Shown here: one piece after another, positions 24,745 through 33,139 of the stretch
Numbering within the stretch: the first letter of the stretch is position 1
Layout: each line of letters starts with the position of its first letter
Source: Planctomycetes bacterium UBA2386
Lineage (GTDB): Bacteria > Planctomycetota > UBA1135 > UBA2386
Reading direction: 5' to 3'
Length of the DNA stretch: 52,252 nucleotides
Assembly (NCBI GenBank): GCA_002343845.1
Contig: DDSQ01000078.1
Coordinates: 50,651-102,902, forward strand
Position numbers and translations under genes: made by a program
Notes under the pieces: model-generated
Told to the model about the DNA's origin: nothing
Database searches by the model: none
Seen by the model: only the letters and a program-made list of their open reading frames with translations

Positions 24745-27045
24745 ATGCGATCCCGCTGCGTCCTGCTGGGTCTCCTGCTCGCGTCATCGCTGCCGGCCCA
24801 GGGCACGGCCGCGGACTACGAACGGGCGCGCGCCCTGCCCGAACGCTGGGCTGCCCTCGACCGGCCGTTCCGCCCCGCGTGGCGCTGGCTCGACGGCGGC
24901 AAGCGGCTGGCCTTCCTCGACGACCGCGTCACGCCGCCCGTCTGGGTGCTCGTCGATCGCAGCGGCAACGTGCGCCGCGCCCCGCGCGCCGCGGACCTCG
25001 GCATCGACGACGCGCCGGTGGCGCTCGAGCCGCGGGCCAGGTGGCACCGCAGTGGGGGCAGCGACCAGCGCACGACGATCCTCTTCGACAACCGGTTCGA
25101 CCGCCCGGTCCGCCTGTTCTGGGTCGACCGCGATGGTGGCATGCAGCCGTACGGCGAAGTGCCACCACGCGGGCAACGCGAGATGTCGACCTACGACGGG
25201 CACCAGTGGGTCGTCGACTTCGTCGCCGATGACCTCGCCGGCATCTTCGTCGCGCGTCGCGATCCGGGGCGCGCCGTCGTCGACGAGGCATCGCGAACGT
25301 TGGCGATGAAGTCGTCGCCGGAAGATCCCCGCGCCGGGAACGTGTTCGTGCGCGACCACGATGTCTGGATGCGAACGGCGGCCGGCGCGGAGGCGCGCCT
25401 GTCGACGACCGGCAGCGCCGCCGACGCGTTCGAACGACCGCGGCACTGGTCGCCGGACGGCGCGCGCGTGCTCGGCTTCCAGATCGAACGTGCCGAACGT
25501 CGCACCCTGCACTTCGTCGAGTCGGCACCGAGAGACCAACTGCAGCCCAAGCTGCACTCGATGCCGTACCCGAAGCCCGGCGATGCCATCGACCGGCCGC
25601 GGCCTCGCCTGTTCGACGTCGCGGGCGAACGCCAGATCCCCATCGACGATGCGCCGTTCGCCGACGCCTGGTCGATCGACCGCGTGCACTGGGCGCCGGA
25701 CGGCAGCGAAGTGTTCTGTCTGCACAACCGCCGCGGGCATCAGGTGCTGACGATGTTGGCGATCGACGCGAAGACCGGCGCCGTGCGCACCGTCTTCGAA
25801 GAACGCTCGGCGACGTTCGTCGACTGGTCGCAGAAGACGTGGCTGCACTGGCTCGCCGACGGGCGTTCGTTCTTCTGGGCCAGCGAGCGTGATGGCCACA
25901 ACCATGTCTGGCGCGGTGACGCGAAGACGGGGGCCCTGGTGCAGGTGACGAAGGGGCCGTGGGTCGTCCGCGAGGTCGAGCGCGTCGACGAGGCGGCCAA
26001 GGCGATGTGGATCACCGCCTATGGGCTGCACGGCGGCCAGGATCCGTACCATGCGCATCTGGCGCGCGTCGGCTTCGACGGCACGGTGACGGCGTTGACG
26101 ACGGCCGACGGCACGCACGAATGGACGTGGGCGCCGGATCGCGGGTCGTTCGTGGCGCGGTGGTCGCGCGTCGACCAGCCGTGGGTCACCGAATGGCGCG
26201 ACGCGCGCAGCGGCGCGCTGCTGGCCGAGGTCGCGCGCGACGACGCCACAGCGCTGCTCGCCGCAGCCTTCCGGCCACCGCTTCGCTTCGTCGCCAAGGG
26301 GCGCGACGGCGCGACCGACATCCACGGCATCCTGATCCTGCCGTCGAACTTCGATCCGCAGCGGCGCTACCCGGTGATCGAGGACGTCTACGCGGGGCCG
26401 CACGACCACTTCGTGCCCAAACGCTGGGGGCTCGGTCGTCGGCAGCGCGAACTCGCCGAGCTCGGCTTCGTCGTCGCGCAGATCGACGGCATGGGCACCA
26501 ATTGGCGCAGCAAGGCGTTCCACGACGTTTGCTGGCGCAACCTGAAGGACGCCGGCCTGCCCGACCGCGTGTCGTGGCTGCGCGAGGCAGCGAAGGCGCA
26601 GCCGTTCCTCGACCTCATGCGCGTCGGCATCTTCGGCGGCAGTGCCGGCGGCCAGGCCGCGCTCGCCGCCCTGCTGCACCACGGCGACTTCTACGGTGCT
26701 GCGGTCGCCGACTGCGGATGCCACGACAACCGCATGGACAAGGTCTGGTGGAACGAGGCGTGGATGGGCTGGCCGCTCGGGCCGTGGTACGCCGACAGTT
26801 CGAACGTCACGCACGCCGGCAAGCTGCGCGGCAAGCTGCTGCTGACCGTTGGCGAACTCGACCGCAACGTCGATCCGGCCACGACCATGCAGGTCGTCAA
26901 GGCGCTGATCGACGCCGACAAGGACTTCGAACTGATCGTCGTGCCCGGCGGCGGGCACGGTGTTGGCGAGACGCCGTACCTGGTGCGCCGGCGCCAGGAC
27001 TTCTTCGTGCGGCACCTGCTCGGCCGGGAGCCACGCGCGCAGTAG
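24745..27045 (+). CDS. Exported S9 family prolyl oligopeptidase (DPP-IV-like)
   Basis: A serine peptidase of 766 residues that should cleave short peptides, probably after proline, outside the cytoplasm. A signal peptide (MRSRCVLLGLLLASSLPAQG) leads into an eight-bladed beta-propeller-like N-terminal half (about 40-520, with WSPDGARVLGFQ, VHWAPDGSEVFCLHN, WAPDRGSFVARWS blade motifs). The alpha/beta-hydrolase catalytic domain follows, with the triad S633 (FGGSAGG), D706 (GELDRNVDP) and H738 (GGGHGVGE). This is the family's usual order and length. The ATG at 24745 is chosen because the signal peptide begins there. It is divergent from the fused sigma-factor gene, and the dehydrogenase gene follows 11 bp later. 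Confidence 0.93.
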   Translation: MRSRCVLLGLLLASSLPAQGTAADYERARALPERWAALDRPFRPAWRWLDGGKRLAFLDDRVTPPVWVLVDRSGNVRRAPRAADLGIDDAPVALEPRARWHRSGGSDQRTTILFDNRFDRPVRLFWVDRDGGMQPYGEVPPRGQREMSTYDGHQWVVDFVADDLAGIFVARRDPGRAVVDEASRTLAMKSSPEDPRAGNVFVRDHDVWMRTAAGAEARLSTTGSAADAFERPRHWSPDGARVLGFQIERAERRTLHFVESAPRDQLQPKLHSMPYPKPGDAIDRPRPRLFDVAGERQIPIDDAPFADAWSIDRVHWAPDGSEVFCLHNRRGHQVLTMLAIDAKTGAVRTVFEERSATFVDWSQKTWLHWLADGRSFFWASERDGHNHVWRGDAKTGALVQVTKGPWVVREVERVDEAAKAMWITAYGLHGGQDPYHAHLARVGFDGTVTALTTADGTHEWTWAPDRGSFVARWSRVDQPWVTEWRDARSGALLAEVARDDATALLAAAFRPPLRFVAKGRDGATDIHGILILPSNFDPQRRYPVIEDVYAGPHDHFVPKRWGLGRRQRELAELGFVVAQIDGMGTNWRSKAFHDVCWRNLKDAGLPDRVSWLREAAKAQPFLDLMRVGIFGGSAGGQAALAALLHHGDFYGAAVADCGCHDNRMDKVWWNEAWMGWPLGPWYADSSNVTHAGKLRGKLLLTVGELDRNVDPATTMQVVKALIDADKDFELIVVPGGGHGVGETPYLVRRRQDFFVRHLLGREPRAQ

Positions 27046-27056
27046 CGTTCGCCGCC

Positions 27057-28085
27057 ATGCGCTGCGTCGTCGTTCGCGAGCACGGTGGGTTCGACAAGCT
27101 GCTCCTCGAAGAACGGCCGGTGCCGGCTCCCGGACCCGGCCAGGTGCGCGTCGCGGTGCGCGCGATCGGCGTCAACCACCTCGACACCTGGGTGCGCCGC
27201 GGCGTGCCCGGCCACACGTTCCCGCTGCCGCTCGTGATGAGCAGCGACGCCAGCGGCGTCGTCGACGCGCTCGGGCCCGGCGTCGCCGGCGTGAAGGAAG
27301 GCGATGCGGTCGTCGTGCTGCCCGGCGTGTCGTGCGGCGCGTGCGAAGCGTGCCAGAGCGGGACCGACCAGTTGTGCCGGCACTACCACATCCTCGGCGA
27401 GAGCTGCGACGGCACCGCGGCCGAGTTCGTGTGCGTGCCGATCGCGAACGTGGCGCCGTTGCCGAAGGGGCTGTCGATGGAGCAGGGCGCTGCGATCGCG
27501 CTCGTCTTCCAGACCGCGTGGAACATGCTGGTCCGCCGCGCGGAACTGCGCGCCGGCGAGACGGTGCTCGTGCATGCAGGCCTGTCCGGCGTCGGCAGTG
27601 CGGCGGTGCAGATCGCTGCGGTGCTCGGTGCACGCGTCATCGCCACGGCCAGGGGGCCGGAGAAGTGCGCGCGCGTCGCGCAGCTCGGCGCGCACCACGT
27701 GATCGACCATGCGGCGAAGGACTTCGTAGCCGAGGTGCGGGCGCTCACCGGCAAGGCGGGCGTGCAGGTGGTGTTCGAGCACGTCGGTGGGGCGACGTTC
27801 GAGGGCTCGCTGAAGTGTCTGGCGCGCGGCGGGCGGTTGGTGACGTGCGGGGCGACGACCGGCGGCAACGTGGCGTTGTCGCTGCACGCGCTGTTCTTCA
27901 AGAGCCTTTCGATCCTCGGCTCGACGATGGGCAGCAAGGGCGACCTGCGCGGCCTGCTGCGGTTGTTCGAACAGGGGCGGCTGCGGCCGGTGCTCGATCG
28001 TGCGCTGCCGATGGCGAAGGTCGGCGAAGCGCATCGCCTGCTCGAGGCGCGCGAGGCACTCGGCAAGCTCGTGCTCGCGCCCTGA
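27057..28085 (+). CDS. Zinc-binding alcohol dehydrogenase / quinone reductase family protein
   Basis: A 342-residue medium-chain dehydrogenase/reductase, using NAD(P)H on alcohols, aldehydes or quinones in the cytoplasm. The structural zinc site is intact: C93, C96, C99 and C107 in the C-x2-C-x2-C-x7-C lobe. The Rossmann cofactor loop is AGLSGVGSAAVQIA, followed by GARVIATARGPEK. The catalytic-zinc Cys of classic alcohol dehydrogenases is replaced (GVNHLDTWVRRG), and the GHExxG motif reads SSDASG. It therefore belongs to the subgroup with a structural zinc only, and reductase activity is more likely than alcohol oxidation. It follows the S9 peptidase by 11 bp. Confidence 0.9.
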   Translation: MRCVVVREHGGFDKLLLEERPVPAPGPGQVRVAVRAIGVNHLDTWVRRGVPGHTFPLPLVMSSDASGVVDALGPGVAGVKEGDAVVVLPGVSCGACEACQSGTDQLCRHYHILGESCDGTAAEFVCVPIANVAPLPKGLSMEQGAAIALVFQTAWNMLVRRAELRAGETVLVHAGLSGVGSAAVQIAAVLGARVIATARGPEKCARVAQLGAHHVIDHAAKDFVAEVRALTGKAGVQVVFEHVGGATFEGSLKCLARGGRLVTCGATTGGNVALSLHALFFKSLSILGSTMGSKGDLRGLLRLFEQGRLRPVLDRALPMAKVGEAHRLLEAREALGKLVLAP

Positions 28086-28110
28086 GCTGCGACGCTGCGG
28101 TGGCGCCGAC

Positions 28111-28641
28111 TCAGCTGCGAGGGGTTCGTCGTCGGCCGGGCAGCCAAGGCATGTCCGCCACGAACCACCAGAACCCGAAGAACGCACCGGCCAGCGCCGC
28201 CAGCAGGATGTAGACGAAGGCCGCTAGGCCGGGGAGCAAGCTGTCGTCGGCGATGTCGACGCCCAGTGCGTAGAGCCACATCAGCACCGTCCAGGCCACG
28301 AGCGCGCCGCCACTCGCGCCGGCACCGATGCCCAGCAAGCTGCGAAAGACGCCGTCGGCCCAGCCGTAGCTGCTCGGTGGCAGGCGGTCGGCGCGCCAGC
28401 GCTCCACACCTCGATACCACGGCCGGTGATCCCGAGACGCCCACCAGATCGAGCCGACGACGCCAACGGCGCACGCGAGTCGGGCGGCCCACACCTCGGG
28501 CAGGGGCCACCAGCGCGCGATCAACGTGCCGAGCAGCATCGCGGCAACGTGACCGACCACGGTGAAGGCAACGAGCCCGACGATTGCCCGCCCGCTGCGG
28601 TCGAGCCAGCCGATCGACGAGGATCGCTGCGCGTGCTCCAT
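28111..28641 (-). CDS. Small polytopic membrane protein of unknown function
   Basis: A 176-residue protein with four hydrophobic segments: IVGLVAFTVVGHVAAMLLG, WAARLACAVGVVGSIWWA, SLLGIGAGASGGALVAWTVL and a final long one with AAFVYILLAALAGAFFGFWW. A Trp- and Arg-rich loop (RPWYRGVERWRADRL) lies between segments 2 and 3, and the tail is basic (PGRRRTPRS). No family is recognised. The ATG at 28641 is preceded by TACACT ending 9 nt upstream, without a Shine-Dalgarno. It follows the LRR protein gene by 47 bp on the same strand but seems to have its own promoter. Confidence 0.75.
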   Translation of the reverse strand: MEHAQRSSSIGWLDRSGRAIVGLVAFTVVGHVAAMLLGTLIARWWPLPEVWAARLACAVGVVGSIWWASRDHRPWYRGVERWRADRLPPSSYGWADGVFRSLLGIGAGASGGALVAWTVLMWLYALGVDIADDSLLPGLAAFVYILLAALAGAFFGFWWFVADMPWLPGRRRTPRS

Positions 28642-28650
28642 GGCCGCGAG

Positions 28651-28656
28651 AGTGTA
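28651..28656 (-). promoter_or_regulatory. Candidate -10 (TACACT) of the small membrane protein gene
   Basis: On the minus strand TACACT (4 of 6 to TATAAT) ends 9 nt before the ATG at 28641, which would give a leader of only a few nucleotides. I saw no convincing -35. Confidence 0.3.
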
Positions 28657-28688
28657 GCGCCCGAGTGCGACGCGGCCGGTGGCTCGCC

Positions 28689-30353
28689 TCACGGCACGCG
28701 CAGCGGCGCCCCGTTCGGCAGCGTGATCGAGCAGCCGGGCCACGCCGCCGCGGCGGCGCGCACATCGGCGACGGTGAGCGACGTGGCGCGGAGGTCGAGG
28801 ATGCGCAGGGGCACTTCGCGCAGCGCTGCCAGCGCCGACGGGTCGACCATGGCGTACCAGACCCGCAGCTCTCGCAGCGAACGGCAGCCGGCAAGGGCCT
28901 TCACCGCAGCGGTGCGCTCCTGCAGCGGTCGTCGCCAGGGTGCTCCGAGGTTCAGCGTCGTCAGCGCGGGCAAGGTCGCGATGGGGGCGACCGCATCCGG
29001 CTCGAGCAGGCGGTCGCGCAGGTCGAGTTCGACCAGCGACGTCTCGGCGGCGATGACGCGCGCGTGGGCCGCGGTGAACGGCGCTCCGGGCGTGCGCGCA
29101 TCGCCCTTGCCGCGCAGCGACGCGCCGCCGAAGCGCAGCACGCGCAGGTCGCAGTCGGCGAGCAGCCGTTCGAGATCGGCGGCATCGATTGGGCCGGTGT
29201 CGGAGAGGCCGAGTTCGCGCAGCGCGCGCAGCGTGGGCAGCCGGCGCAGGGCGCGCCCGTCGAGGTGCGGGTTGTCGCTGAGCTCGAGCGCCTCGAGCCC
29301 GGCGGGGACTTGTGCGAGCAACGCCGGCGTCGTCTTCGGCAGGTTCGACAGATCGAGGCGGCGCAGGCTCGGCAGCTTCGCGAACGCGCTGCCGATGGCG
29401 TCGGTCAGCGACTCGGAGCCGCCGAGCAGCAGCGTTTCGAGCGGCAGCGTGGCCAAGGCGGCGACCACGGCGTCGGTGATGCCGATGCCGTCCTGCGTCG
29501 GTGGGGCGGGGGGCTCGTCGCCTTCGCCGTTCCACGGCGAGCTCATGGTCTGGCCGCGGAAGCTCCCCTGGCAGTCGCGCAGATCGAGCCAGCGCAGTTC
29601 GCGCAGCGCCGTCAACGTCAGCACGTCCGCTGCCGCGAGGGTCGTGCAGCTGCTCAGCTCGAGGCGCCGCAGTCCCGGGATGCGGGCGACGGCGGCGAGC
29701 GAACGGCCGTGGAAGTTCATGCAGTGCGAGAGCACGAGCGTGCGCAGGCTCGGCAGGCGTTGCAGGCGTTCGATGCCCGGCGACTCGACGCCGCTGTAGG
29801 TGAGGTCGAGCAGTTCGAGCCGCGGCATCGCTTCCAGTACCTGCAGGCCCTCGCCCTTCACCGCGTGGCACTGCGCGAGCCGCAGCGACCGCAGCGCCGT
29901 GAGCGGCGCCAGCGCGCGAACGCCGGCGTCGGTGATCGTGAGCGAACGGCTGACGCCCTGCTCGTCGGCGTCGGTGCCCGACAGGTCGAGGTGTTCGAGC
30001 TGCGCGAACTTCGCGAGCGCCGCGCACGCGGCGTCGTCGAAGTCGAAGCAACGCAGCGCGGTGACGTCCGCGGGCACGTCGGCGAGCGCGGCCGGGCCGT
30101 GGCACTCGTGCCATGGCGGCTCCGGCTCCTGCACGGGCTCGTTCGCCGGCGTGACGTCGCGGCGTGGGCTGTCGCCTTTGTGCAGCCAGCCGACGCCGAT
30201 CGCGACGCCGACGCCGAGCAGCGCGATCGCCGCGGCGAGCCACGAGAACGTCGCCCGCGTCGGGCTCGGGGCCGCCGCCGACCCGCCGCCGTGCACTTCC
30301 TGCAGCAGCCACTCGAGCCGCCGTTCCTTCGCCACCTGCATCGCCGTTGTCAT
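28689..30353 (-). CDS. Membrane-anchored leucine-rich-repeat protein coupled to an ECF sigma factor
   Basis: A 554-residue protein. Residues 1-35 are a basic cytoplasmic stub (MTTAMQVAKERRLEWLLQEV); a membrane helix follows at 36-57 (FSWLAAAIALLGVGVAIGVG). The rest should be periplasmic and is built from at least twelve leucine-rich repeats of 23-26 residues (LEHLDLSGTDADEQG, LRSLRLAQCHAVKGEGL, LRRLELSSCTTLAAADVL, LEALELSDNPHLDG), the GALA/RNI-inhibitor-like type with several Cys. Its ATG overlaps the sigma-factor stop as ATGA. This places it where an anti-sigma factor normally sits, but I see no zinc-binding anti-sigma domain; the short cytoplasmic stub would have to bind sigma. LRRs usually bind proteins or peptides, suggesting an extracellular ligand. 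Confidence 0.85.
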   Translation of the reverse strand: MTTAMQVAKERRLEWLLQEVHGGGSAAAPSPTRATFSWLAAAIALLGVGVAIGVGWLHKGDSPRRDVTPANEPVQEPEPPWHECHGPAALADVPADVTALRCFDFDDAACAALAKFAQLEHLDLSGTDADEQGVSRSLTITDAGVRALAPLTALRSLRLAQCHAVKGEGLQVLEAMPRLELLDLTYSGVESPGIERLQRLPSLRTLVLSHCMNFHGRSLAAVARIPGLRRLELSSCTTLAAADVLTLTALRELRWLDLRDCQGSFRGQTMSSPWNGEGDEPPAPPTQDGIGITDAVVAALATLPLETLLLGGSESLTDAIGSAFAKLPSLRRLDLSNLPKTTPALLAQVPAGLEALELSDNPHLDGRALRRLPTLRALRELGLSDTGPIDAADLERLLADCDLRVLRFGGASLRGKGDARTPGAPFTAAHARVIAAETSLVELDLRDRLLEPDAVAPIATLPALTTLNLGAPWRRPLQERTAAVKALAGCRSLRELRVWYAMVDPSALAALREVPLRILDLRATSLTVADVRAAAAAWPGCSITLPNGAPLRVP

Positions 30354-30865
30354 CGTTGTCCCCTTCGTTCGAGGCATGTCCGCAGAGCTGCGCGTGCACG
30401 CTGGGCGAGGGTCTTCACGCCGTTCGGCGCCAGGCCCAGGCGCACGCCGACCTCGGGCCAGGCCACGCCATCGTGGTAGTGCAGTTCGAGCGCATGCCGC
30501 GTCTTCGACTGCAGCGCGTCGAGGCATCCGCGCAGAGCCGCGACCAGTTCGTCCCCGCCGTCGTGCTCGGCGGTTGCCAGCCACAGCTCGTCGACGGCCG
30601 CGGCGATCTCGCGTTCGCGTCGGCGCCGCCACCAGCGTCGCGAGCGCAGCCACAGGTTGCGCGCGACCCCACGCAGGAACGGCCCGGCGTCGTTGTCGGG
30701 TCGGCGGCCCGTCGCCAACGCCACGGCGAACGCCTCCTGGCACAGGTCGTCGGCCTCGTCGGTCGAGGCGCCCAGGGCGCGCAGGTAGCGCCACACCACG
30801 AGCCGCTGCCGTTCGGCAGCCGCGCCGGCGGTCCGGGGTTCGATCGGCTCCACCGAGGGATCCAT
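30350..30865 (-). CDS. ECF RNA polymerase sigma factor (with LRR partner)
   Basis: A 171-residue ECF sigma factor with only regions 2 and 4. Region 2 is LVVWRYLRALGASTDEADDL with CQEAFAVAL and FLRGVARNLWLRSRRWWRRR; region 4 is LDALQSKTRHALELHYHDGV with WPEVGVRLGLAPNGVKTLAQ as the HTH. I choose the ATG at 30865; a GTG at 30877 would add four residues. Its TGA overlaps the ATG of the LRR membrane protein, so the two should be made in fixed ratio and probably form a signalling pair. It lies downstream of the Rpn-type nuclease gene on the same strand, with about 120 bp between, enough for a promoter. Confidence 0.9.
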   Translation of the reverse strand: MDPSVEPIEPRTAGAAAERQRLVVWRYLRALGASTDEADDLCQEAFAVALATGRRPDNDAGPFLRGVARNLWLRSRRWWRRRREREIAAAVDELWLATAEHDGGDELVAALRGCLDALQSKTRHALELHYHDGVAWPEVGVRLGLAPNGVKTLAQRARAALRTCLERRGQR

Positions 30866-30983
30866 GATGCGGGGCACGCGAGGGGAGTCGTTCGTGCCCG
30901 CGAATGCTATTCACGAAATCCCGCGGACGCGCCGGGGCCGGCGGTTCGCCAGCGGATGGGGGCTGCGACCGTCGCGGCTGGCG

Positions 30984-31946
30984 TCAGCCCGCGAACACCT
31001 CGGCGAGCGTGCGCGCGTCGAGGATGCGGTCGGTCCAACGATCGAGGTCGGCCTCGGTGCCGCGCCGGATGCGGTCGACGACGTCTTCGGGCAGCGGACC
31101 GAAGCGCTTGGTCACCATGCGCAGGATGGTGTCGGCGCGGCCCTCGGTTTTTCCCTCGGCTTTGCCCTCGGTGCGTCCCTTCTGGTAGGTGCGTTCGAGC
31201 GTGCCCATGATCGTGTCCTCGGGTCGTTGCAGCAGGCGTTCGAAGGTGTCGTGCAGGTCGCGGGGCGCCACGTCGACGACGGTCAGAGCATACCAGCCGA
31301 TCTTGGCGACGGCGTCGCGGCCGATCGGGGGCGTGTCGTCGCGGTCGACGGCGCGCAGCAGGTCGCCATGGCGTTCGAGGAACTGCAGGCACTCGTCACC
31401 GGTCCGGTCGGGCAGGAACGCGAGGCACAGTTGGGCCAGCGTGCCGAGCGGCGTCAGGGGACGGGCGCGCAGTTCCTCCTCGGTGCGGCGGGCGAGGTCA
31501 TCGACGACGAGCAGCATGCGCGGCTGGTAGGCAGCGAACGGATCAACCGCGGATGGCGCCGCGGGCGCGAGCGGCCGTTCGCCGTGCCGGCAGACGATGC
31601 CCACGACCGGAGCGCGCGCGCTGCTGGCCCGGACGTGGTCGCCGAGATGGACGGCGTAGCGCAACACCTGCGCCTCGACGTCGGTTGCGTCGTCGGCCTT
31701 GTGCTCGATCACGAACCAGGAGGGGCCGCGATCGTGCTTCTGCTCCGCGCGAAACACGAGGTCGGCGATCGACAAGCGCAGCGGCTGGCCGCGCAGCTTC
31801 TCGGGAGCGGGCCGCAGGCTGCCCCAATCGATCGCCGAGGTCATGGCCGCGGGCAGTACGCACTGGAGCCAGTGCGCCATGTGCCGCGCGTGCTGGAACG
31901 CGAAGTGGAACAGGTCGTCGTGCGGGATGACCACGCAGGTGCTCAC
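30984..31946 (-). CDS. Rpn/YhgA-like PD-(D/E)XK nuclease family protein
   Basis: A 320-residue protein of the Rpn family (recombination-promoting nuclease, formerly putative transposase). It begins with the typical HDDLFHFAFQHARHMAHWLQ, followed by a PD-(D/E)XK core in which the Asp lies in SIADLVFRAE and the E-x-K in SWFVIEHKAD. The C-terminal GRTEGKAEGKTEGRADTIL repeat and LPEDVVDRI are common in family members. Such enzymes cut DNA with Ca2+ or Mg2+ and raise RecA-independent recombination. The start is GTG 31946; the frame stays open upstream, but its composition there is not protein-like. No terminal repeats or insertion signs flank it. Confidence 0.88.
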   Translation of the reverse strand: MSTCVVIPHDDLFHFAFQHARHMAHWLQCVLPAAMTSAIDWGSLRPAPEKLRGQPLRLSIADLVFRAEQKHDRGPSWFVIEHKADDATDVEAQVLRYAVHLGDHVRASSARAPVVGIVCRHGERPLAPAAPSAVDPFAAYQPRMLLVVDDLARRTEEELRARPLTPLGTLAQLCLAFLPDRTGDECLQFLERHGDLLRAVDRDDTPPIGRDAVAKIGWYALTVVDVAPRDLHDTFERLLQRPEDTIMGTLERTYQKGRTEGKAEGKTEGRADTILRMVTKRFGPLPEDVVDRIRRGTEADLDRWTDRILDARTLAEVFAG

Positions 31947-32380
31947 CTGCGGTGGAGCCAGCGCCCCGCATTCCGGCGGAGAATCGCCGCCGGAGCACCG
32001 CTCGGCGGCCCTCCTGCAGACTGATCTCTTGGCTGTGCTCGTGCGGAAGACCCGGCGGGACAGGGCCCTGCGGCCTCGACCCGCGGTGTGCCGCCGGCGT
32101 GCGACGCATCTACGGCGGGATGCGGGGAGACTCGTCGAGCACGGCAGTGCGTCGTCGAGCTGCGGGTACGGCGTCCTCGACCCGTCGAGCACACTCGAGA
32201 GATCCGTCGGGCGCACCTGCTCCGTTCGCCGGGTCGTGTGCCGGATGCAGCGGGCCAGCGTGCTCCGGTTGCTCGCCGTGCAGGACACGACGTGGCGGTT
32301 GGGGGCGACGCCGTGGTTAGGATGCCGCGACGAGAGCATGGCGTTCGCCTTGCCTCGCGAACTCGGAAGGAACGGAAACC
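31947..32380. other. 434-bp intergenic region between rpn-like gene and dodecin
   Basis: No gene is supported here; open frames on both strands have the composition of chance frames in GC-rich DNA. It holds a perfect hairpin at 31972-31994, loosely repeated GTCGAGCAC-like words between about 32130 and 32195, and a possible dodecin -10 (TAGGAT, 32318-32323). The two flanking genes are divergent, so both promoters should lie inside. Confidence 0.6.
31972..31994. promoter_or_regulatory. Perfect 8-bp hairpin upstream of the rpn-like gene
   Basis: TCCGGCGG (31972-31979), a 7-nt loop AGAATCG, then CCGCCGGA (31987-31994). It lies 26 bp upstream of the rpn-like start codon and would be in the 5' leader of that mRNA. 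It could hide the start region or bind a dimeric regulator; no U-tract follows, so it is unlikely to be a terminator. Confidence 0.35.
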
Positions 32381-32602
32381 ATGGCAAAGCAGAAGAGCAG
32401 CGGCGTCTATCGCGTCACGGAGATCATCGGCACCAGCCCCACGTCCTGGGAGGACGCGGCGCGCAGCGCGATCGAGACGGCCGCGAAGACACTTCGCGAC
32501 TTGCGCGTGGCGGAGGTCGGCCAGCTCGACGTGAAGATCGAGAACGGCAAGGTCGTCGCCTACCGGGCGCGCGTTTCGCTGTCGTTCAAGTACGAGGCGT
32601 GA
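32381..32602 (+). CDS. Dodecin family flavin-binding protein
   Basis: A 73-residue dodecin, which assembles into a hollow dodecamer that stores or sequesters flavins (FMN/FAD) or CoA in the cytoplasm. The diagnostic sequence is nearly complete: VYRVTEIIGTSPTSWEDAAR with the flavin-stacking Trp, then AAKTLRDLRVAEVGQLDVKI and VVAYRARVSLSFKYEA. The length is exactly typical. AAGGAAC lies about 8 nt before the ATG, a good Shine-Dalgarno by the standards of this window. It stands alone between the divergent rpn-like gene and the Cys-rich peptide gene, and a strong hairpin lies 9 nt after its stop. Confidence 0.96.
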   Translation: MAKQKSSGVYRVTEIIGTSPTSWEDAARSAIETAAKTLRDLRVAEVGQLDVKIENGKVVAYRARVSLSFKYEA

Positions 32603-32611
32603 GCCTCGGCC

Positions 32612-32632
32612 CGGCTCGACGACATCGAGCCG
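32612..32632 (+). terminator. Stem-loop after dodecin
   Basis: A perfect 8-bp stem, CGGCTCGA and TCGAGCCG, encloses the 5-nt loop CGACA and starts 9 nt after the dodecin stop codon. No T-tract follows, so it may slow or protect rather than fully terminate. Confidence 0.5.
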
Positions 32633-32844
32633 CGGCGGTTGGACCGGCTTCCTGCTGTGGCCGGACCGCGGGAGCCACCGCGTAGTCCGGCAGCCCGCGA
32701 CCCGTGCCGTGGGGCCATCGGCGATGCCGCAAGTCGGGATCCGCGGCCGACTTCCTGGCCCGGCGCCGCGGGGTCTGCGCCCGACATGAAGAAATGTCGA
32801 CGAGCCTGCACGGAACTGGCCCGCTCCCGACATCAGAGGTCGTC

Positions 32845-33120
32845 ATGAACACGATCTTCCAGTCGCTCCTCTTCCTGTGTGCGTCGCTCGGTCCGGCCGG
32901 CGTCGCCGCCAACGCCGGCAACGCGCCATGCTGCTGGTGCTGCCCGGTCCCCTGCTGCGCGCCCGCGTGCTGCACCCCGGACTGCTGCACCCCGGACTGC
33001 TGCACCCCGGACTGCTGCCCGCCCGGCTGCTGCGAGTCGGCCGCCAAGGTCGAGGCGCCTGCCCCGGTCGCCCCGGCTCCTGCGCCGAAGAGCTGCTGCG
33101 GTTCCGGCTGCTGCCGCTGA
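32845..33120 (+). CDS. Exported Cys-pair repeat peptide
   Basis: A 91-residue peptide. A signal peptide (MNTIFQSLLFLCASLGPAGV) is followed by a mature part with ten CC pairs: eight spaced mostly by three residues, including CCTPDCCTPDCCTPDCC, then an Ala/Pro linker and a final SCCGSGCC. Three perfect 15-bp DNA repeats encode the CCTPD units. Twenty cysteines in about 65 mature residues suggests metal binding (metallothionein-like) or a disulfide-rich structural or redox peptide; no His or acidic metal site stands out. AGAGG lies about 9 nt before the ATG. The ECF sigma gene starts 19 bp after its stop, so it probably belongs to that operon. I recognise no named family. Confidence 0.8.
   Translation: MNTIFQSLLFLCASLGPAGVAANAGNAPCCWCCPVPCCAPACCTPDCCTPDCCTPDCCPPGCCESAAKVEAPAPVAPAPAPKSCCGSGCCR
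32968..33012 (+). repeat. Three perfect 15-bp tandem repeats
   Basis: TGCTGCACCCCGGAC occurs at 32968, 32983 and 32998, with a further TGCTGC at 33013. The repeats are in frame in the Cys-rich peptide gene and encode CCTPD each time, so copy number can change by slippage without breaking the frame. Confidence 0.9.
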
Positions 33121-33139
33121 ACGGTACCCTGCCTCGGCA

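Noticed and set aside
30984..31946. Insertion sequence around the Rpn-type gene
   Set aside because: No terminal inverted repeats or target duplications are seen; this family is now regarded as nucleases, often resident.
32704..32844. An upstream extension of the Cys-rich peptide gene from an earlier start
   Set aside because: The signal peptide begins at the ATG at 32845, which has an AGAGG upstream; the extension has chance composition and would destroy the export signal.
32968..33012. Short tandem repeats as a possible CRISPR array
   Set aside because: There are no spacers, the unit is 15 bp, and it encodes CCTPD in frame in an exported peptide.
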